The notes: a model not told the origin generated them from the sequence alone. Numbered from the stretch's first letter, positions 6,926-15,119 are shown. The stretch is 64,000 bases of DNA from JBLNDJ01 sp050261515 (GCA_050261515.1 JBLNDJ010000010.1:1-64000); one strand, 5' to 3'. Numbers and translations: made by a program.

Positions 6926-9082
6926 GTGCGACAGGTCTTACGGAGGGGTTTCAAGGACATCGTTGTGGACGAGGTGCCCGATCCCGTCCTCAAACCGCAG
7001 CACGTCCTGATCCAGCCGGCGTGCTCGCTCATCAGCAGCGGCACCGAGATGGCCAGCATTCATCAGGACGGCGTTCTCAAAGAAGTCGCCGGCAATCCGT
7101 CTCACCTGCGGAAGATCTGGGACGTGATGAAAGTCGCGGGTCCCGTTCGGACCGTAGCCGAAGTACGGGCGAAATTCAGCGAGTACGCCGAACTCGGCTA
7201 CTCGGGTGCGGGCTTCGTGGTGGATAAGGACCCTGCGATCGCGGAGCTCGAAGTGGGCGCCCGCGTCTCCTACGGCGGCGAATACACCGGGCACGCGGAG
7301 ATGGTGTGCGCCGGGCGCAATCTCGTCGCGCGGCTGCCGGATGCGGTTACCTTCGAGCAGGGCTGCTTCACCACGCTCGGTTCGATCGCGATGAACGCGG
7401 TGCGTATTGCGGAGATCGGCCTGGGCGACACGGTTGCGGTCGTCGGCCTCGGGCTGGTGGGGCAGTTGATCGCGCAGCTTGCGCGCGCGCAGGGCGGCGT
7501 GGTCATAGGCCTTGATCTGCGGCCCGAGCGCATCGATCTGGCGCGGAAGCTCGGCGCGGACCACGGCGCGCAGTCGGTCGAATCCGTCACCGCCCTCACG
7601 AACGGGCGCGGCGCCGATTGCGTCATCGTCGCCGCCGCTGCGAAATCCGATGGCCCGGCGCGCACGGCGCTCGAGATCTGCCGCGACCGCGGGCGCATCG
7701 TCGTGGTCGGCGCCGTAGAGCTGAATTTTCCGTGGCACGAGATGTACCTCAAGGAGATCCGGCTGCTCATGGCGCGCGCCTACGGCCCCGGCAGCTACGA
7801 TGCCGAGTACGAAAAGAACGGGCGCGACTACCCGGTCGCCTACGTGCGCTGGACCGAGAAGCGCAACATGGAAGAGTTTCTGCGGCTGGTCGAGACCGGC
7901 CGTGTGGACGTGCGCCCGCTCATCTCCCACCAGTTCCCGCTCGAAGACGCCGCCAAGGCCTACGCGATGCTGTTCGACCCCGCGTCGCAAAGCCTCGCGA
8001 TGGTGCTGCGTTATCCCGAGCGCGAGCCCGCGGCTTCCGCGCCGTACCAGCCGCGCCGCACGCTCGAAGTTTCGCCGCGGCCCAAAGGCGCGGGCGAGCT
8101 GCGCGTGGCGCTCGCCGGCGCGGGCAACCTCGCGCGCTGGGCGCACCTGCCGAACCTGGCCGCGATCCCGAACGTCTCGCTGCACGCCGTCTATTCGGCG
8201 AGCGGCGCGCGCGGCAAGAGTTACGCCAGGCGGTTCGGCGCGGCCTACTGCACCTCCGAATACGAAACGCTGCTCCGGGATCCGGCGGTGGACGTGGTCG
8301 TCGTCACGAGCCGCAATCAGGAACACGCGCGGCAGGCGGAGGCGGCCCTGCGCGCGGGCAAGCACGTCTTCGTCGAGAAGCCGCTGGCGCTCAAAGCCGA
8401 GGAATGCCGCGCGCTCTGCCGCGCCGTTCAGGAGACGGGGCTGCAACTCACGGTCGGCTTCAACCGGCGTTTCGCGCCGGATTACGTCGAGCTGAAGCGG
8501 CGGCTCGCGCGCCGCGCGGGGCCTGCGATGATCAATTGCCGCATCGATTCACCCGGCATCTCGGGCTCGTATTGGATGGCCGACCCCGCCTCGGGCGGCG
8601 GCGCGATTCTGGGTGAGGCGTGCCACTTCGTGGACCTGATGTACTGGCTGCTCGATGCCGAGCCGGTCGAAGTGGCGGCGTTCTCGCTGCCGGCGGACCG
8701 CAAGGACCCCATCGGCGAAAACAACCTCGCGGCGTCATTCCGCTTCGCCGACGGATCGGTGGGCAATCTCACGTACTCGACGATTGGGAGCCGCACCTCG
8801 GCCGGCGAACGCGTAGAAGTGTTCGCGCAAGGCATCGGCGCCTGGAGCGAAGACTTCAGGAAAGTGGCCGTGCAGGGCAAGCTGCGGCGCACCAGTTCGC
8901 GCTGGTTCGCCAACAAAGGCTACGCGGCGCAGATGCAGTCGTTCATCCGGGGAATCCGCGAGGGCAAGGCGCCCGAGGTCACGGTGCGCGACGGCGCGCG
9001 CGCCACTCTCGGCTGCCTCCGGATGCTCGAAGCGGCGCGCACGCGCACCGTGCTGCCCGTCGTCCTGGATTCGCTCCTGTGA
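6926..9082 (+). CDS. Bi-domain oxidoreductase: zinc-type alcohol dehydrogenase fused to Gfo/Idh/MocA domain
   Basis: A 718-residue fusion. Residues about 1-370 form a medium-chain dehydrogenase with the NAD(P)-binding motif VVGLGLVGQL. Residues about 378-718 form a Gfo/Idh/MocA sugar oxidoreductase with a second Rossmann motif (AGAGNLARWAHLPNL), the EKPLA motif that carries the catalytic Lys, and a later GGGAILGEACHFVD segment. Such fusions occur in polysaccharide loci of many phyla and are thought to act on nucleotide or glycan sugars (family knowledge). The GTG at 6926 is the best start: it follows a strong Shine-Dalgarno and begins the conserved RQVLRRGFKDIVVDEVPDP sequence. It overlaps the following glycosyltransferase by 4 bases (GTGA), implying coupled translation. 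Confidence 0.88.
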   Translation: MRQVLRRGFKDIVVDEVPDPVLKPQHVLIQPACSLISSGTEMASIHQDGVLKEVAGNPSHLRKIWDVMKVAGPVRTVAEVRAKFSEYAELGYSGAGFVVDKDPAIAELEVGARVSYGGEYTGHAEMVCAGRNLVARLPDAVTFEQGCFTTLGSIAMNAVRIAEIGLGDTVAVVGLGLVGQLIAQLARAQGGVVIGLDLRPERIDLARKLGADHGAQSVESVTALTNGRGADCVIVAAAAKSDGPARTALEICRDRGRIVVVGAVELNFPWHEMYLKEIRLLMARAYGPGSYDAEYEKNGRDYPVAYVRWTEKRNMEEFLRLVETGRVDVRPLISHQFPLEDAAKAYAMLFDPASQSLAMVLRYPEREPAASAPYQPRRTLEVSPRPKGAGELRVALAGAGNLARWAHLPNLAAIPNVSLHAVYSASGARGKSYARRFGAAYCTSEYETLLRDPAVDVVVVTSRNQEHARQAEAALRAGKHVFVEKPLALKAEECRALCRAVQETGLQLTVGFNRRFAPDYVELKRRLARRAGPAMINCRIDSPGISGSYWMADPASGGGAILGEACHFVDLMYWLLDAEPVEVAAFSLPADRKDPIGENNLAASFRFADGSVGNLTYSTIGSRTSAGERVEVFAQGIGAWSEDFRKVAVQGKLRRTSSRWFANKGYAAQMQSFIRGIREGKAPEVTVRDGARATLGCLRMLEAARTRTVLPVVLDSLL

Positions 9083-10143
9083 GAGTGCTGCTGCTCGGCC
9101 CCTATCCGCCGCCGCACGGCGGAGTGCAGGCGAACCTGGCGGCGATCCGCGAACTGCTGCGACGCCGCGGTGACGGCTGCGCGGTGATCAACCTGCACCG
9201 CTTCCGCACGTCAAAGGACGAAGACGTCTACCATCCCACCAGCGCCGCGGCGACGCTGGCGCTGCTCGCGCGGCTGCGGCCCCATGTCGTCCACCTTCAC
9301 ATCGGGGGCGATGTGCCGCTTCGCCTCGCGGCGCTGGCCTTCGCCTGCACCGCGGTTCCGGGCGCCCGCGCGGTGCTCACGTTTCACTCCGGCGGATACG
9401 CGTCTTCGGAAGCGGGCCGCCGCGCCGGGCCGCGCACTCTACTCGGGATGGTGTTCCGCCGCTTCGACCGCATCATCGCCGTAAATCCGGAAATCGCCGG
9501 GCTGTTTCGCCGCTTCGGCGTCCCGGACGAGCGCATCCGCCTCATCGCGCCGCACGCGCTGCCCTCGCGGCCGGAAGCCGGTCTGCCGCCGTTGTTGCAC
9601 GATTTCTTCTGCGCCCACAGCCCCGTGCTGCTTACCGTCGGACTGCTCGAGCGCGAGTACGACCTGCCGCTCCAGATCGAGGCGCTCGGCGAGGTGCGGC
9701 GGCGGTTTCCGAAAGCCGGACTCGTGATTGCGGGCGCGGGGAGCCTTGAAAGCGAACTGCGCGCGGCGATCGCCGCGCAGCCGTGGGCGGAACACATCCT
9801 GCTCGCGGGCGACGTGCCGCATCCGGTCACGCTGCGAGCCATCGCGGAGGCGGACGCGCTGCTGCGCACCACGCACTACGACGGCGATTCGGTCGCGGTC
9901 CGCGAGGCTCTGCATCTCGGCACGCCGGTGATCGCGACCGACAACGCCATGCGGCCCGAGGGCGTCCGCCTGTTTCCCGCGCGAGACAGGGCCGCGTTGT
10001 GCGCCGCGATCGAACGCCTGCTCTCCGATCCGCCGCCGCGCGCCGGAGCCGAGCCCGGAGCGGCCGCCGAAAACATCGAAGCAGTGCTCGAACTCTACCG
10101 GGAGCTCACAACGGAAGCTGCGAGTGCGTCGCGGCATGTGTAG
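9079..10143 (+). CDS. Family 4 glycosyltransferase
   Basis: A 354-residue GT-B glycosyltransferase. The N-terminal half starts with the acceptor-side motif LLGPYPPPHGGVQ. The C-terminal half carries the donor-binding strand LLTVGLLEREYDL, the AGAGSLESEL segment and the GT4-type signature DGDSVAVREALHLGTPVIA. No signal or membrane helix is seen, so it should work at the cytoplasmic face of the inner membrane. The GTG start overlaps the previous stop (GTGA). With the bi-domain oxidoreductase and the divergent AlgD-like dehydrogenase it forms a small polysaccharide set. No polymerase or flippase lies within the window. Confidence 0.87.
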   Translation: MRVLLLGPYPPPHGGVQANLAAIRELLRRRGDGCAVINLHRFRTSKDEDVYHPTSAAATLALLARLRPHVVHLHIGGDVPLRLAALAFACTAVPGARAVLTFHSGGYASSEAGRRAGPRTLLGMVFRRFDRIIAVNPEIAGLFRRFGVPDERIRLIAPHALPSRPEAGLPPLLHDFFCAHSPVLLTVGLLEREYDLPLQIEALGEVRRRFPKAGLVIAGAGSLESELRAAIAAQPWAEHILLAGDVPHPVTLRAIAEADALLRTTHYDGDSVAVREALHLGTPVIATDNAMRPEGVRLFPARDRAALCAAIERLLSDPPPRAGAEPGAAAENIEAVLELYRELTTEAASASRHV

Positions 10144-10171
10144 GGGAGTAGGCTGCGCGCTCCCGGCGGCA

Positions 10172-10200
10172 TTGAACCCCACCCCGGAATCGGCTAGCTT
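10172..10200 (+). promoter_or_regulatory. Candidate promoter of tRNA-Ser
   Basis: TTGAAC (10172-10177) and TAGCTT (10195-10200) have an ideal 17-base spacer. Transcription would begin about 7 bases later, essentially at the mature tRNA 5' end at 10208. Confidence 0.4.
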
Positions 10201-10207
10201 TGAAAAG

Positions 10208-10297
10208 GGAGGAATGGCCGAGCGGTTGAAGGCGGCGGTCTTGAAAACCGTTAGGGTCGTAAGGCCCTCGGGGGTTCGAATCCCTCTTCCTCCGCCA
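10208..10297 (+). tRNA. tRNA-Ser (anticodon UGA)
   Basis: A 90-base class II tRNA. The acceptor stem GGAGGAA pairs with TTCCTCC (10287-10293), followed by discriminator G and an encoded CCA (10295-10297). The anticodon loop is CTTGAAA with anticodon TGA, reading UCA. A long variable arm around AGGGTCGTAAGGCCCT is typical of serine tRNAs. The T loop TTCGAAT (10275-10281) is closed by a 5-bp stem. The last 47 bases of uvrC, including its stop codon, lie on the opposite strand of this tRNA. Confidence 0.96.
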
Positions 10298-12080
10298 GCC
10301 CCCCGTGAACTTTGCGCGCCGCCGCGGGGCCGACGGCCGCCGACAGTTCTTCCATCGATGCCTGCCGCACACTCTCCAGGCTGCCGAAGCGCTTCAGCAG
10401 TTTTCGCACCGTCACCGGGCCCACGCCCGGGATCTGCTCCAGCTCCGAAGTCAGCCGTTGCGCGTCGCGGCGCGAGCGGTGGAACGTGATGGCGAAGCGG
10501 TGCGCTTCGTCGCGCACGCTCTGGATCAGGTGCAGCACGGGCGAGAAGCGGTCGAGCTTCACCGGCTCGTCTTCCTGGCCGTAGACGTAGATGATTTCCT
10601 CGCGCTTGGCGATCGAGGCGAGCGGCTGGTCCAGGATGCCGATCTGCTCGAGCGCCTCGGCCGCGGCGTGCAGCTGCCCGAGGCCGCCATCGACGAGCAC
10701 CAGTCCCGGCATCGGCTTGCCCTCTTCCTTGAGCCGCGAGTAGCGCCGCGTGATCACCTCGCGCATGGATGCGAAATCGTCGTTGCCCTCGACCGCGCGG
10801 ACGATGAATTTCCGGTAGTCGGATTTCTTCATCCGCCCCTCTTCCCACACCACCATGCTCGCGACTTTGTCCGTGCCCTGTATGTGCGAGATGTCGAAGC
10901 ACTCGATGCGGCGCGGCGCGGCGGGCAGGCCGAGCAGGTCTTCGACAGCCTTCTGGATCGCCTTCGACGACGGCTTCAGTACGCGGAACCGCTGGTCGAA
11001 CAGGTGCTTGGCGTTGGTCTCCGCCAGCGCGAGCATCGCCTTCTTCTGCCCGCGCTGCGGCGTGTGGATTTCGACTTTGCGGCCGCGCTTCTCGGTGAGC
11101 ACCTCCTCGAGCAGTTCGCGGTCTTCGAATTCCACCGGCACGTGAATCATGGTGGGGATGTACGGGTGGTCGAGATAGAACTGCTTGAGCAGTTGCGAGA
11201 TGAACTCGGCGGCGTCGAAGGTTTCCTGGTCTTCCCAGAAGAACTCGCGGCGGTCCACGATGCGGCCGTTGCGCAGATGGAAGACGTTTGCGGCCACGAG
11301 CGGCGGCTCGGCGTGGAACGCGAAGATGTCTATGTCGTCGCCCGAGGCGGCGGCCATCTTCTGCCGCTGCTCCATTTCCTCCACGGTCGTGATGACGTCG
11401 CGCAATACGGCGGCCTGCTCGAACAGCATGTCCTCGGATGCTTCCCGCATGTGCTCGCGCAGCTCCGCGATCAAATCCCTGTGCCGGCCTTCGAGGAACA
11501 TGCGTACCTCGCGCACGGCCGCCGCGTACTCTTCATCGGTGACCAGTCCGTCCGCGCACGGGCCCTTGCAGCGGTGTATGTGGTATTGCAGGCAGGGCTT
11601 CGGATGCCGGCGCGTCAGGTCGATTTTGCACGACGGCACGCCGAAAAACCGGTGGATGAAGTGCACGAGCCTGTGCGCGAGATTCGCCGGGAAGTAGGGG
11701 CCGTAGTAGGTGGCGCCGTCCTTGAAGATGCGCCTGGTGACGTACACCCGCGGATACTTCTCGTTCGTCAGCTTGATGTAGGGGTACGTCTTGTCGTCGC
11801 GCAGCAGGATGTTGAAGCGCGGCTGCCTCTCTTTGATGAGGTTATTCTCGAGGGCGAGCGCTTCCTTCTCGTTGTCGACCAGGATGTACTCGAGGTCGCG
11901 CGCCTCCGAAATCAGGGTGCCCGTCTTGGCATCCGCGAGCCGCTCGTCGGAAAAGTAGTTGCGCACGCGCGCGCGCAGGTTCTTCGCCTTGCCGACGTAG
12001 AGGACCGTGCCCTCCGCGTCCTTGTACAGATACACTCCGGGCAGCAGGGGCAACTGGCTGGCTTTCTCTCGGAGATCCAT
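10251..12080 (-). CDS. uvrC: UvrABC excinuclease subunit C
   Basis: UvrC makes both incisions around DNA lesions in nucleotide excision repair. The 609-residue protein has the GIY-YIG nuclease domain (about 15-92, with GVYLYKD and LYVGKAKNL), a Cys-containing segment near 150-180, the UVR motif that binds UvrB near 205-240, the RNase H-like second nuclease domain (starting FDISHIQGTDKVASMVV), and a C-terminal helix-hairpin-helix (LEQIPGVGPVTVRKLLKRFG). The last 14 residues are encoded on the complement of the tRNA-Ser gene and are not homologous UvrC sequence; the stop codon itself falls inside the tRNA. The gene is on its own on this strand and diverges from the TPR gene. Confidence 0.95.
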   Translation of the reverse strand: MDLREKASQLPLLPGVYLYKDAEGTVLYVGKAKNLRARVRNYFSDERLADAKTGTLISEARDLEYILVDNEKEALALENNLIKERQPRFNILLRDDKTYPYIKLTNEKYPRVYVTRRIFKDGATYYGPYFPANLAHRLVHFIHRFFGVPSCKIDLTRRHPKPCLQYHIHRCKGPCADGLVTDEEYAAAVREVRMFLEGRHRDLIAELREHMREASEDMLFEQAAVLRDVITTVEEMEQRQKMAAASGDDIDIFAFHAEPPLVAANVFHLRNGRIVDRREFFWEDQETFDAAEFISQLLKQFYLDHPYIPTMIHVPVEFEDRELLEEVLTEKRGRKVEIHTPQRGQKKAMLALAETNAKHLFDQRFRVLKPSSKAIQKAVEDLLGLPAAPRRIECFDISHIQGTDKVASMVVWEEGRMKKSDYRKFIVRAVEGNDDFASMREVITRRYSRLKEEGKPMPGLVLVDGGLGQLHAAAEALEQIGILDQPLASIAKREEIIYVYGQEDEPVKLDRFSPVLHLIQSVRDEAHRFAITFHRSRRDAQRLTSELEQIPGVGPVTVRKLLKRFGSLESVRQASMEELSAAVGPAAARKVHGGLAEEEGFEPPRALRP

Positions 12081-12099
12081 ACCGGCGAAGCGCGGCGCT

Positions 12100-12105
12100 T
12101 ATACT
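12100..12105 (+). promoter_or_regulatory. Candidate -10 element, possibly for a leaderless transcript
   Basis: TATACT ends six bases before the GTG start of the TPR gene, and there is no Shine-Dalgarno between them. Transcription from this -10 would begin at or next to the start codon. No clear -35 was found. Confidence 0.3.
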
Positions 12106-12111
12106 TGAATT

Positions 12112-12510
12112 GTGCCACGGATACTCGCGCTGATTCTTTACTTTGCGTTCATCTGCGGCGCGCAGCAGCAGCTTCCGCCGCCTCCGGCCGAGCAGGCGCC
12201 GCCCGAAGAAGACGAGACTCTTCAGAAGCCCAAAGAGTACTCTTTCAACCCGATTCAGGCCGAGAAAGAGCTCAAAATCGGCAATTATTACTTCAAAAAG
12301 GGGAGCTACAAGGCCGCCGCGGGCCGTTTTCGCGAGGCGGTCAACTGGAACCCCGGCTACGCCGAAGCGTACCTGAGGCTCGGCGAGGCGCAGGAGAAGC
12401 TGAAGGACAAGAAGGCCGCTGCCGAAGCCTACGCGGAGTTCGTCAAGCTCGCCCCGGAGGACAAGCGCGCCGGGGCCGTGCGGAAGAAGATCGGCGCGAA
12501 GCCGAAGTGA
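12112..12510 (+). CDS. Small secreted TPR protein
   Basis: A 132-residue protein with a Sec-type signal peptide (about 1-17, cleavage near CGAQQ), a Pro/Glu-rich linker, and two to three TPR helices (about 58-125). The repeats follow the classical pattern, with GNYYFKKGSYKAAAGRF followed by NWNPGYAEAYLRLGEA. TPR domains bind protein partners, but no partner can be named here. The GTG start has no ribosome-binding site. Its last 68 bases overlap the tail of the HU-TIR gene on the opposite strand. Confidence 0.75.
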   Translation: MPRILALILYFAFICGAQQQLPPPPAEQAPPEEDETLQKPKEYSFNPIQAEKELKIGNYYFKKGSYKAAAGRFREAVNWNPGYAEAYLRLGEAQEKLKDKKAAAEAYAEFVKLAPEDKRAGAVRKKIGAKPK

Positions 12511-13033
12511 TCGCCGCCAGCAGGCGCTCGAAGCCTTTGTCCCAGTCGGGGAACAGGTCCACGTACTGAAACTCCTTCGCGATGCGCGCGGGCACGGGGC
12601 ACTCCTCCAGGCGCACGGGGATGAAGTACACCTCTTCGAGAGGCAGGCGCCTGGCGCAGTCGAGCGCGTAGCGCAGCTCGGATTGGAAGTTGCCGCGCTT
12701 GCCTCCCGAGCGCTCCGAAAAGCAGGCGACGAAAAAATCCGACACCGAGATGGCCTGCTCGATGGCGCGCGGCCAGTTCTGGCCCGGCAGCAGCTTCCTG
12801 CGGTCGAGCCACGCGTCGAATCCATGGGCGGAGAACTCGTCGTAGAGGCGGCCGGCGGCTTTGTAGTCCTCGGCGGCATAGGCGAGAAACACTTTTGGGC
12901 GCGTCTGCGGCTCGAAACGGAAGCCGCCGCCCGGGTCGGGCCGGAACGCTCCCAGGCCGTCGATCTCGACCGCGCAGCCGCGCTCGAGACTGTCGCGCAC
13001 GAGGCGCGCGATCTCGGTGCTCGTGGTCCGCAT
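12443..13033 (-). CDS. HU-fragment/TIR-domain fusion protein
   Basis: A 196-residue protein. Residues 7-42 match the second half of an HU/IHF fold (helix 2 and the first strands, GLGAF motif). They align with the neighbouring mini-HU: both have RG, then a short strand, then GLG(A/T)F, then F(R/K)F(E/D)P. Residues 46-175 form a TIR domain with VFLAYAAEDY (strand A), the DAWLDRRKLLPGQNW segment (BB-loop region), SDFFVACFS, and IPVRLEECPVP. Glu119 in QSELRYAL sits where bacterial TIR NADases keep the catalytic Glu. The last ~20 residues are low-complexity and lie opposite the TPR gene. The gene begins 2 bases after the mini-HU stop. TIR proteins often act as NAD-consuming effectors in defence; that role here is inference. 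Confidence 0.8.
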   Translation of the reverse strand: MRTTSTEIARLVRDSLERGCAVEIDGLGAFRPDPGGGFRFEPQTRPKVFLAYAAEDYKAAGRLYDEFSAHGFDAWLDRRKLLPGQNWPRAIEQAISVSDFFVACFSERSGGKRGNFQSELRYALDCARRLPLEEVYFIPVRLEECPVPARIAKEFQYVDLFPDWDKGFERLLAAITSASRRSSSARPRRACPPGRA

Positions 13034-13035
13034 GG

Positions 13036-13230
13036 CTATTTTTCCGGGTCGAACTTGAACTTCGGCTTCTCGCCGGGGACGAAGGTGCCGAGACCGGGCA
13101 GCTCCGCTTTTTCGCCGCGGCGCAGGCGAGTGAGGATCTGGTGGACCACGCGATCCACTTCATCGGCAGCGGCGGCTTTTGAGCAATGCGTTTGCCGGGC
13201 CAGGCGCTTGGCGAGTTCGTCTTTGTTCAT
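13036..13230 (-). CDS. Mini HU/IHF-family protein lacking the DNA-binding arms
   Basis: A 64-residue protein that matches the N-terminal helices and first beta strands of HU: MNKDELAKRLA opening, a helix ending RLRRGEKAELPGLGTF, then FKFDPEK. The long beta-ribbon arms with the RNP motif that HU uses to grip DNA are missing, so the protein is about 25-30 residues shorter than HU. It could still dimerise through the helical body. A GGAG sequence lies upstream of the ATG. The gene is followed after 2 bases by the HU-TIR fusion, whose N-terminus carries a related fragment. The two products probably act together. Confidence 0.75.
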   Translation of the reverse strand: MNKDELAKRLARQTHCSKAAAADEVDRVVHQILTRLRRGEKAELPGLGTFVPGEKPKFKFDPEK

Positions 13231-13356
13231 ACCGCTCCGATATTGGCAGCAAGCGGTGCGGCGGCACGACGGTGAAGCGCCTAAGTCTGTGAAGGGAATG
13301 AGGAAGTTTTCGCCGCGCGGTTGTGAACGCCGCGCGGCGAGGTGTGGGACGTGACG

Positions 13357-13548
13357 TTACTTCGTGGTCGGAGCGGAGCTGTTGGCCGCAGCGTTCTTCG
13401 GCGCCTTCTTGTGATGCTTCTTCGAGTGCTTCTTCGCCGGCTTGCTCGTATCCGTCTGGGCGGTCTGATCGGACGCGGTCTGAGTCGCGGCAAATGTCAA
13501 GGGCAGACTGAACGAGGCTGCCAACAGGGCGATACCAAGCTTTTTCAT
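13357..13548 (-). CDS. Small secreted Lys/His-rich protein, Asr-like
   Basis: A 63-residue protein with a clear signal peptide (about 1-20, cleavage after TFA) and a mature part almost free of hydrophobic residues. The mature part has a Lys/His run (AKKHSKKHHKKAPK) flanked by Thr/Ala/Gln stretches. Composition and architecture resemble Asr, the acid-shock periplasmic protein of enterobacteria, which is disordered and protects proteins at low pH. True homology cannot be shown at this length. A strong Shine-Dalgarno (GGAGG) is 6 bases before the ATG. It is monocistronic and diverges from the histidine kinase gene across 230 bases. Confidence 0.65.
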   Translation of the reverse strand: MKKLGIALLAASFSLPLTFAATQTASDQTAQTDTSKPAKKHSKKHHKKAPKNAAANSSAPTTK

Positions 13549-13778
13549 TCAATTCCTCCGTGCGAACCTTTCCGATCCGCTACGTTTCCATGTTGCGCTG
13601 GATGCGCGGATTCGACGATAGCCCCGGTATCCTAACGGGCGGGCCGAAATCGGGGGATAGAACGCGAAGGCGGGCCGAGAGCCCGGCGCGGCGCCCATCC
13701 CGCACAAACGGGCGCGGCTTTAGCCGTTCGCGGCGATGGCCGCCCCGCCTCGGGCTCTTCTAGACTGGATACGGAAGT

Positions 13779-15119
13779 ATGGGCCGCCAACCGATCACAC
13801 ACGCCACGATCTTTCGTGTGCTGATCGCCGGGTTCATGCTCGTGATCCTGCTGCTTGCGGCGGCGGCGGTGATCAGCCTCCAGAGCGTACGGCTGATCCA
13901 CGAGAGCGTCGCCGGCCTGGTGAGTGAAGAAATTGTCGCCACGCGGCTGCTCGACGACATACAGCACGAGCAGGCAGCCCTCAGCGCGGTCTTCCTGAAG
14001 CTTTCGCGCGACCCCGAGGCGGTGGACCGGGAGAAGGTGCTGGCCGATCTCGACGAGGCAGAGAGCCGCATGGACCAGATCGACGAGGCCGTCTCGGACA
14101 GCCCCGAAGAGCCGCTCTGGGCCGAACTCAAGACAGCCATGGCCGCGTTCTCGGACGAAGCGCGGCGCCTGCTCGCGCTCGAGAATCCGACCACGCTGCT
14201 CTCACGCGACCTGTTCCGGCGCAACCAGGAGGCGCTGTCGATCGTCGCCAAGCTGGCCGCGCTCACGGACCAGAACGCCGCCGCCGCGCGCCGCCAGATC
14301 GACGCCCGCATGGCCGACCTGATGGAGCGCATGTTCCTCCTGCTCGGCGCGTGCCTGGTGCTCGCGCTGCTGTGCGCGTTCCTCACGGTCCGGATGGCGC
14401 TCGGCATGTTCCGCAGGATGGAGCGGCAGGCGAATGAGCTGAGCCGCGTTTCCTGGCACATGCTCGAAAACCAGGAAACCACGGCGCGCCGGTTCTCGCA
14501 CGAGCTGCACGACGAGCTGGGCCAGTCGCTCACGGCCGTGAAGGCGAACCTGCACGCGCTCGAAACGCAGACCGGAGCGGACGGCGCCGCGCAGCGGCGC
14601 ATCGCGGACTGCGTCGGGCTCGTCAACGAAGCCATACGCAACGTGCGCGAGCTTTCCCAGTTGCTGCACCCGACGATCCTCGACGATTTCGGGCTGGACG
14701 CCGCGATCCGCTGGCTTGCCGAGCGGTTCACGCAGCGCACCGGAATCGAGGTCGAGTACGCGTCCGAGTTCCGCGGCCGGCTGGCGGAGGAGACCGAGAC
14801 GCACTTGTACCGCATCTGCCAGGAGGCGCTCACAAACGTGGCGCGGCACTCGGAAGCAAAGGCTGTGCGCATCGCGCTCGGCGAGCGCGCGGGCAAGGTG
14901 GAGCTGGCCATCGAGGACGACGGCAAAGGGCTGCCGCCGGGCGCGCCGGGCGAGTCCGGCATGGGGATGGTGGGGATGCGGGCGCGCGCACGCAACGCGG
15001 GAGGCGAGGTGGTCTTCCGGTCCGCGGCGGGCAAGGGATTATCGATCAAAGTGGAGGTGCCGGCGCGTGGAACAGATCGGCATGCAGAGCAAAAAGATTC
15101 GCATCTTGTTGGCGGATGA
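13779..15119 (+). CDS. Membrane sensor histidine kinase, NarX/DegS (HisKA_3) type
   Basis: A 446-residue kinase. Two membrane helices (about 12-33 and 185-207) flank a 150-residue helical periplasmic sensor. After a HAMP-like linker comes the HisKA_3 dimerisation domain with phosphoacceptor His244 in SHELHDELGQSL. The HATPase_c domain has the N box EALTNVARHS and the G box GMGMVGMRARA. It phosphorylates the response regulator encoded just downstream, whose start overlaps its 3' end by 53 bases. The stimulus is unknown; four-helix-bundle sensors of this kind often detect small ions or redox state. A TAGACT hexamer at 13761-13766 could be its -10 element. Confidence 0.88.
   Translation: MGRQPITHATIFRVLIAGFMLVILLLAAAAVISLQSVRLIHESVAGLVSEEIVATRLLDDIQHEQAALSAVFLKLSRDPEAVDREKVLADLDEAESRMDQIDEAVSDSPEEPLWAELKTAMAAFSDEARRLLALENPTTLLSRDLFRRNQEALSIVAKLAALTDQNAAAARRQIDARMADLMERMFLLLGACLVLALLCAFLTVRMALGMFRRMERQANELSRVSWHMLENQETTARRFSHELHDELGQSLTAVKANLHALETQTGADGAAQRRIADCVGLVNEAIRNVRELSQLLHPTILDDFGLDAAIRWLAERFTQRTGIEVEYASEFRGRLAEETETHLYRICQEALTNVARHSEAKAVRIALGERAGKVELAIEDDGKGLPPGAPGESGMGMVGMRARARNAGGEVVFRSAAGKGLSIKVEVPARGTDRHAEQKDSHLVGG

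Noticed and set aside
10208..10297. tRNA-Ser as attachment site of an integrated element
   Set aside because: No integrase, no duplicated tRNA end and no foreign-looking block on either side.
10305..12569. 754-codon plus-strand frame opposite uvrC
   Set aside because: Pure antisense of uvrC that later runs out of frame across the TPR gene; no protein motifs.
13738..13778. Full promoter for the histidine kinase
   Set aside because: TAGACT at 13761 could be a -10, but no -35 or ribosome-binding site is convincing, so it was only mentioned.
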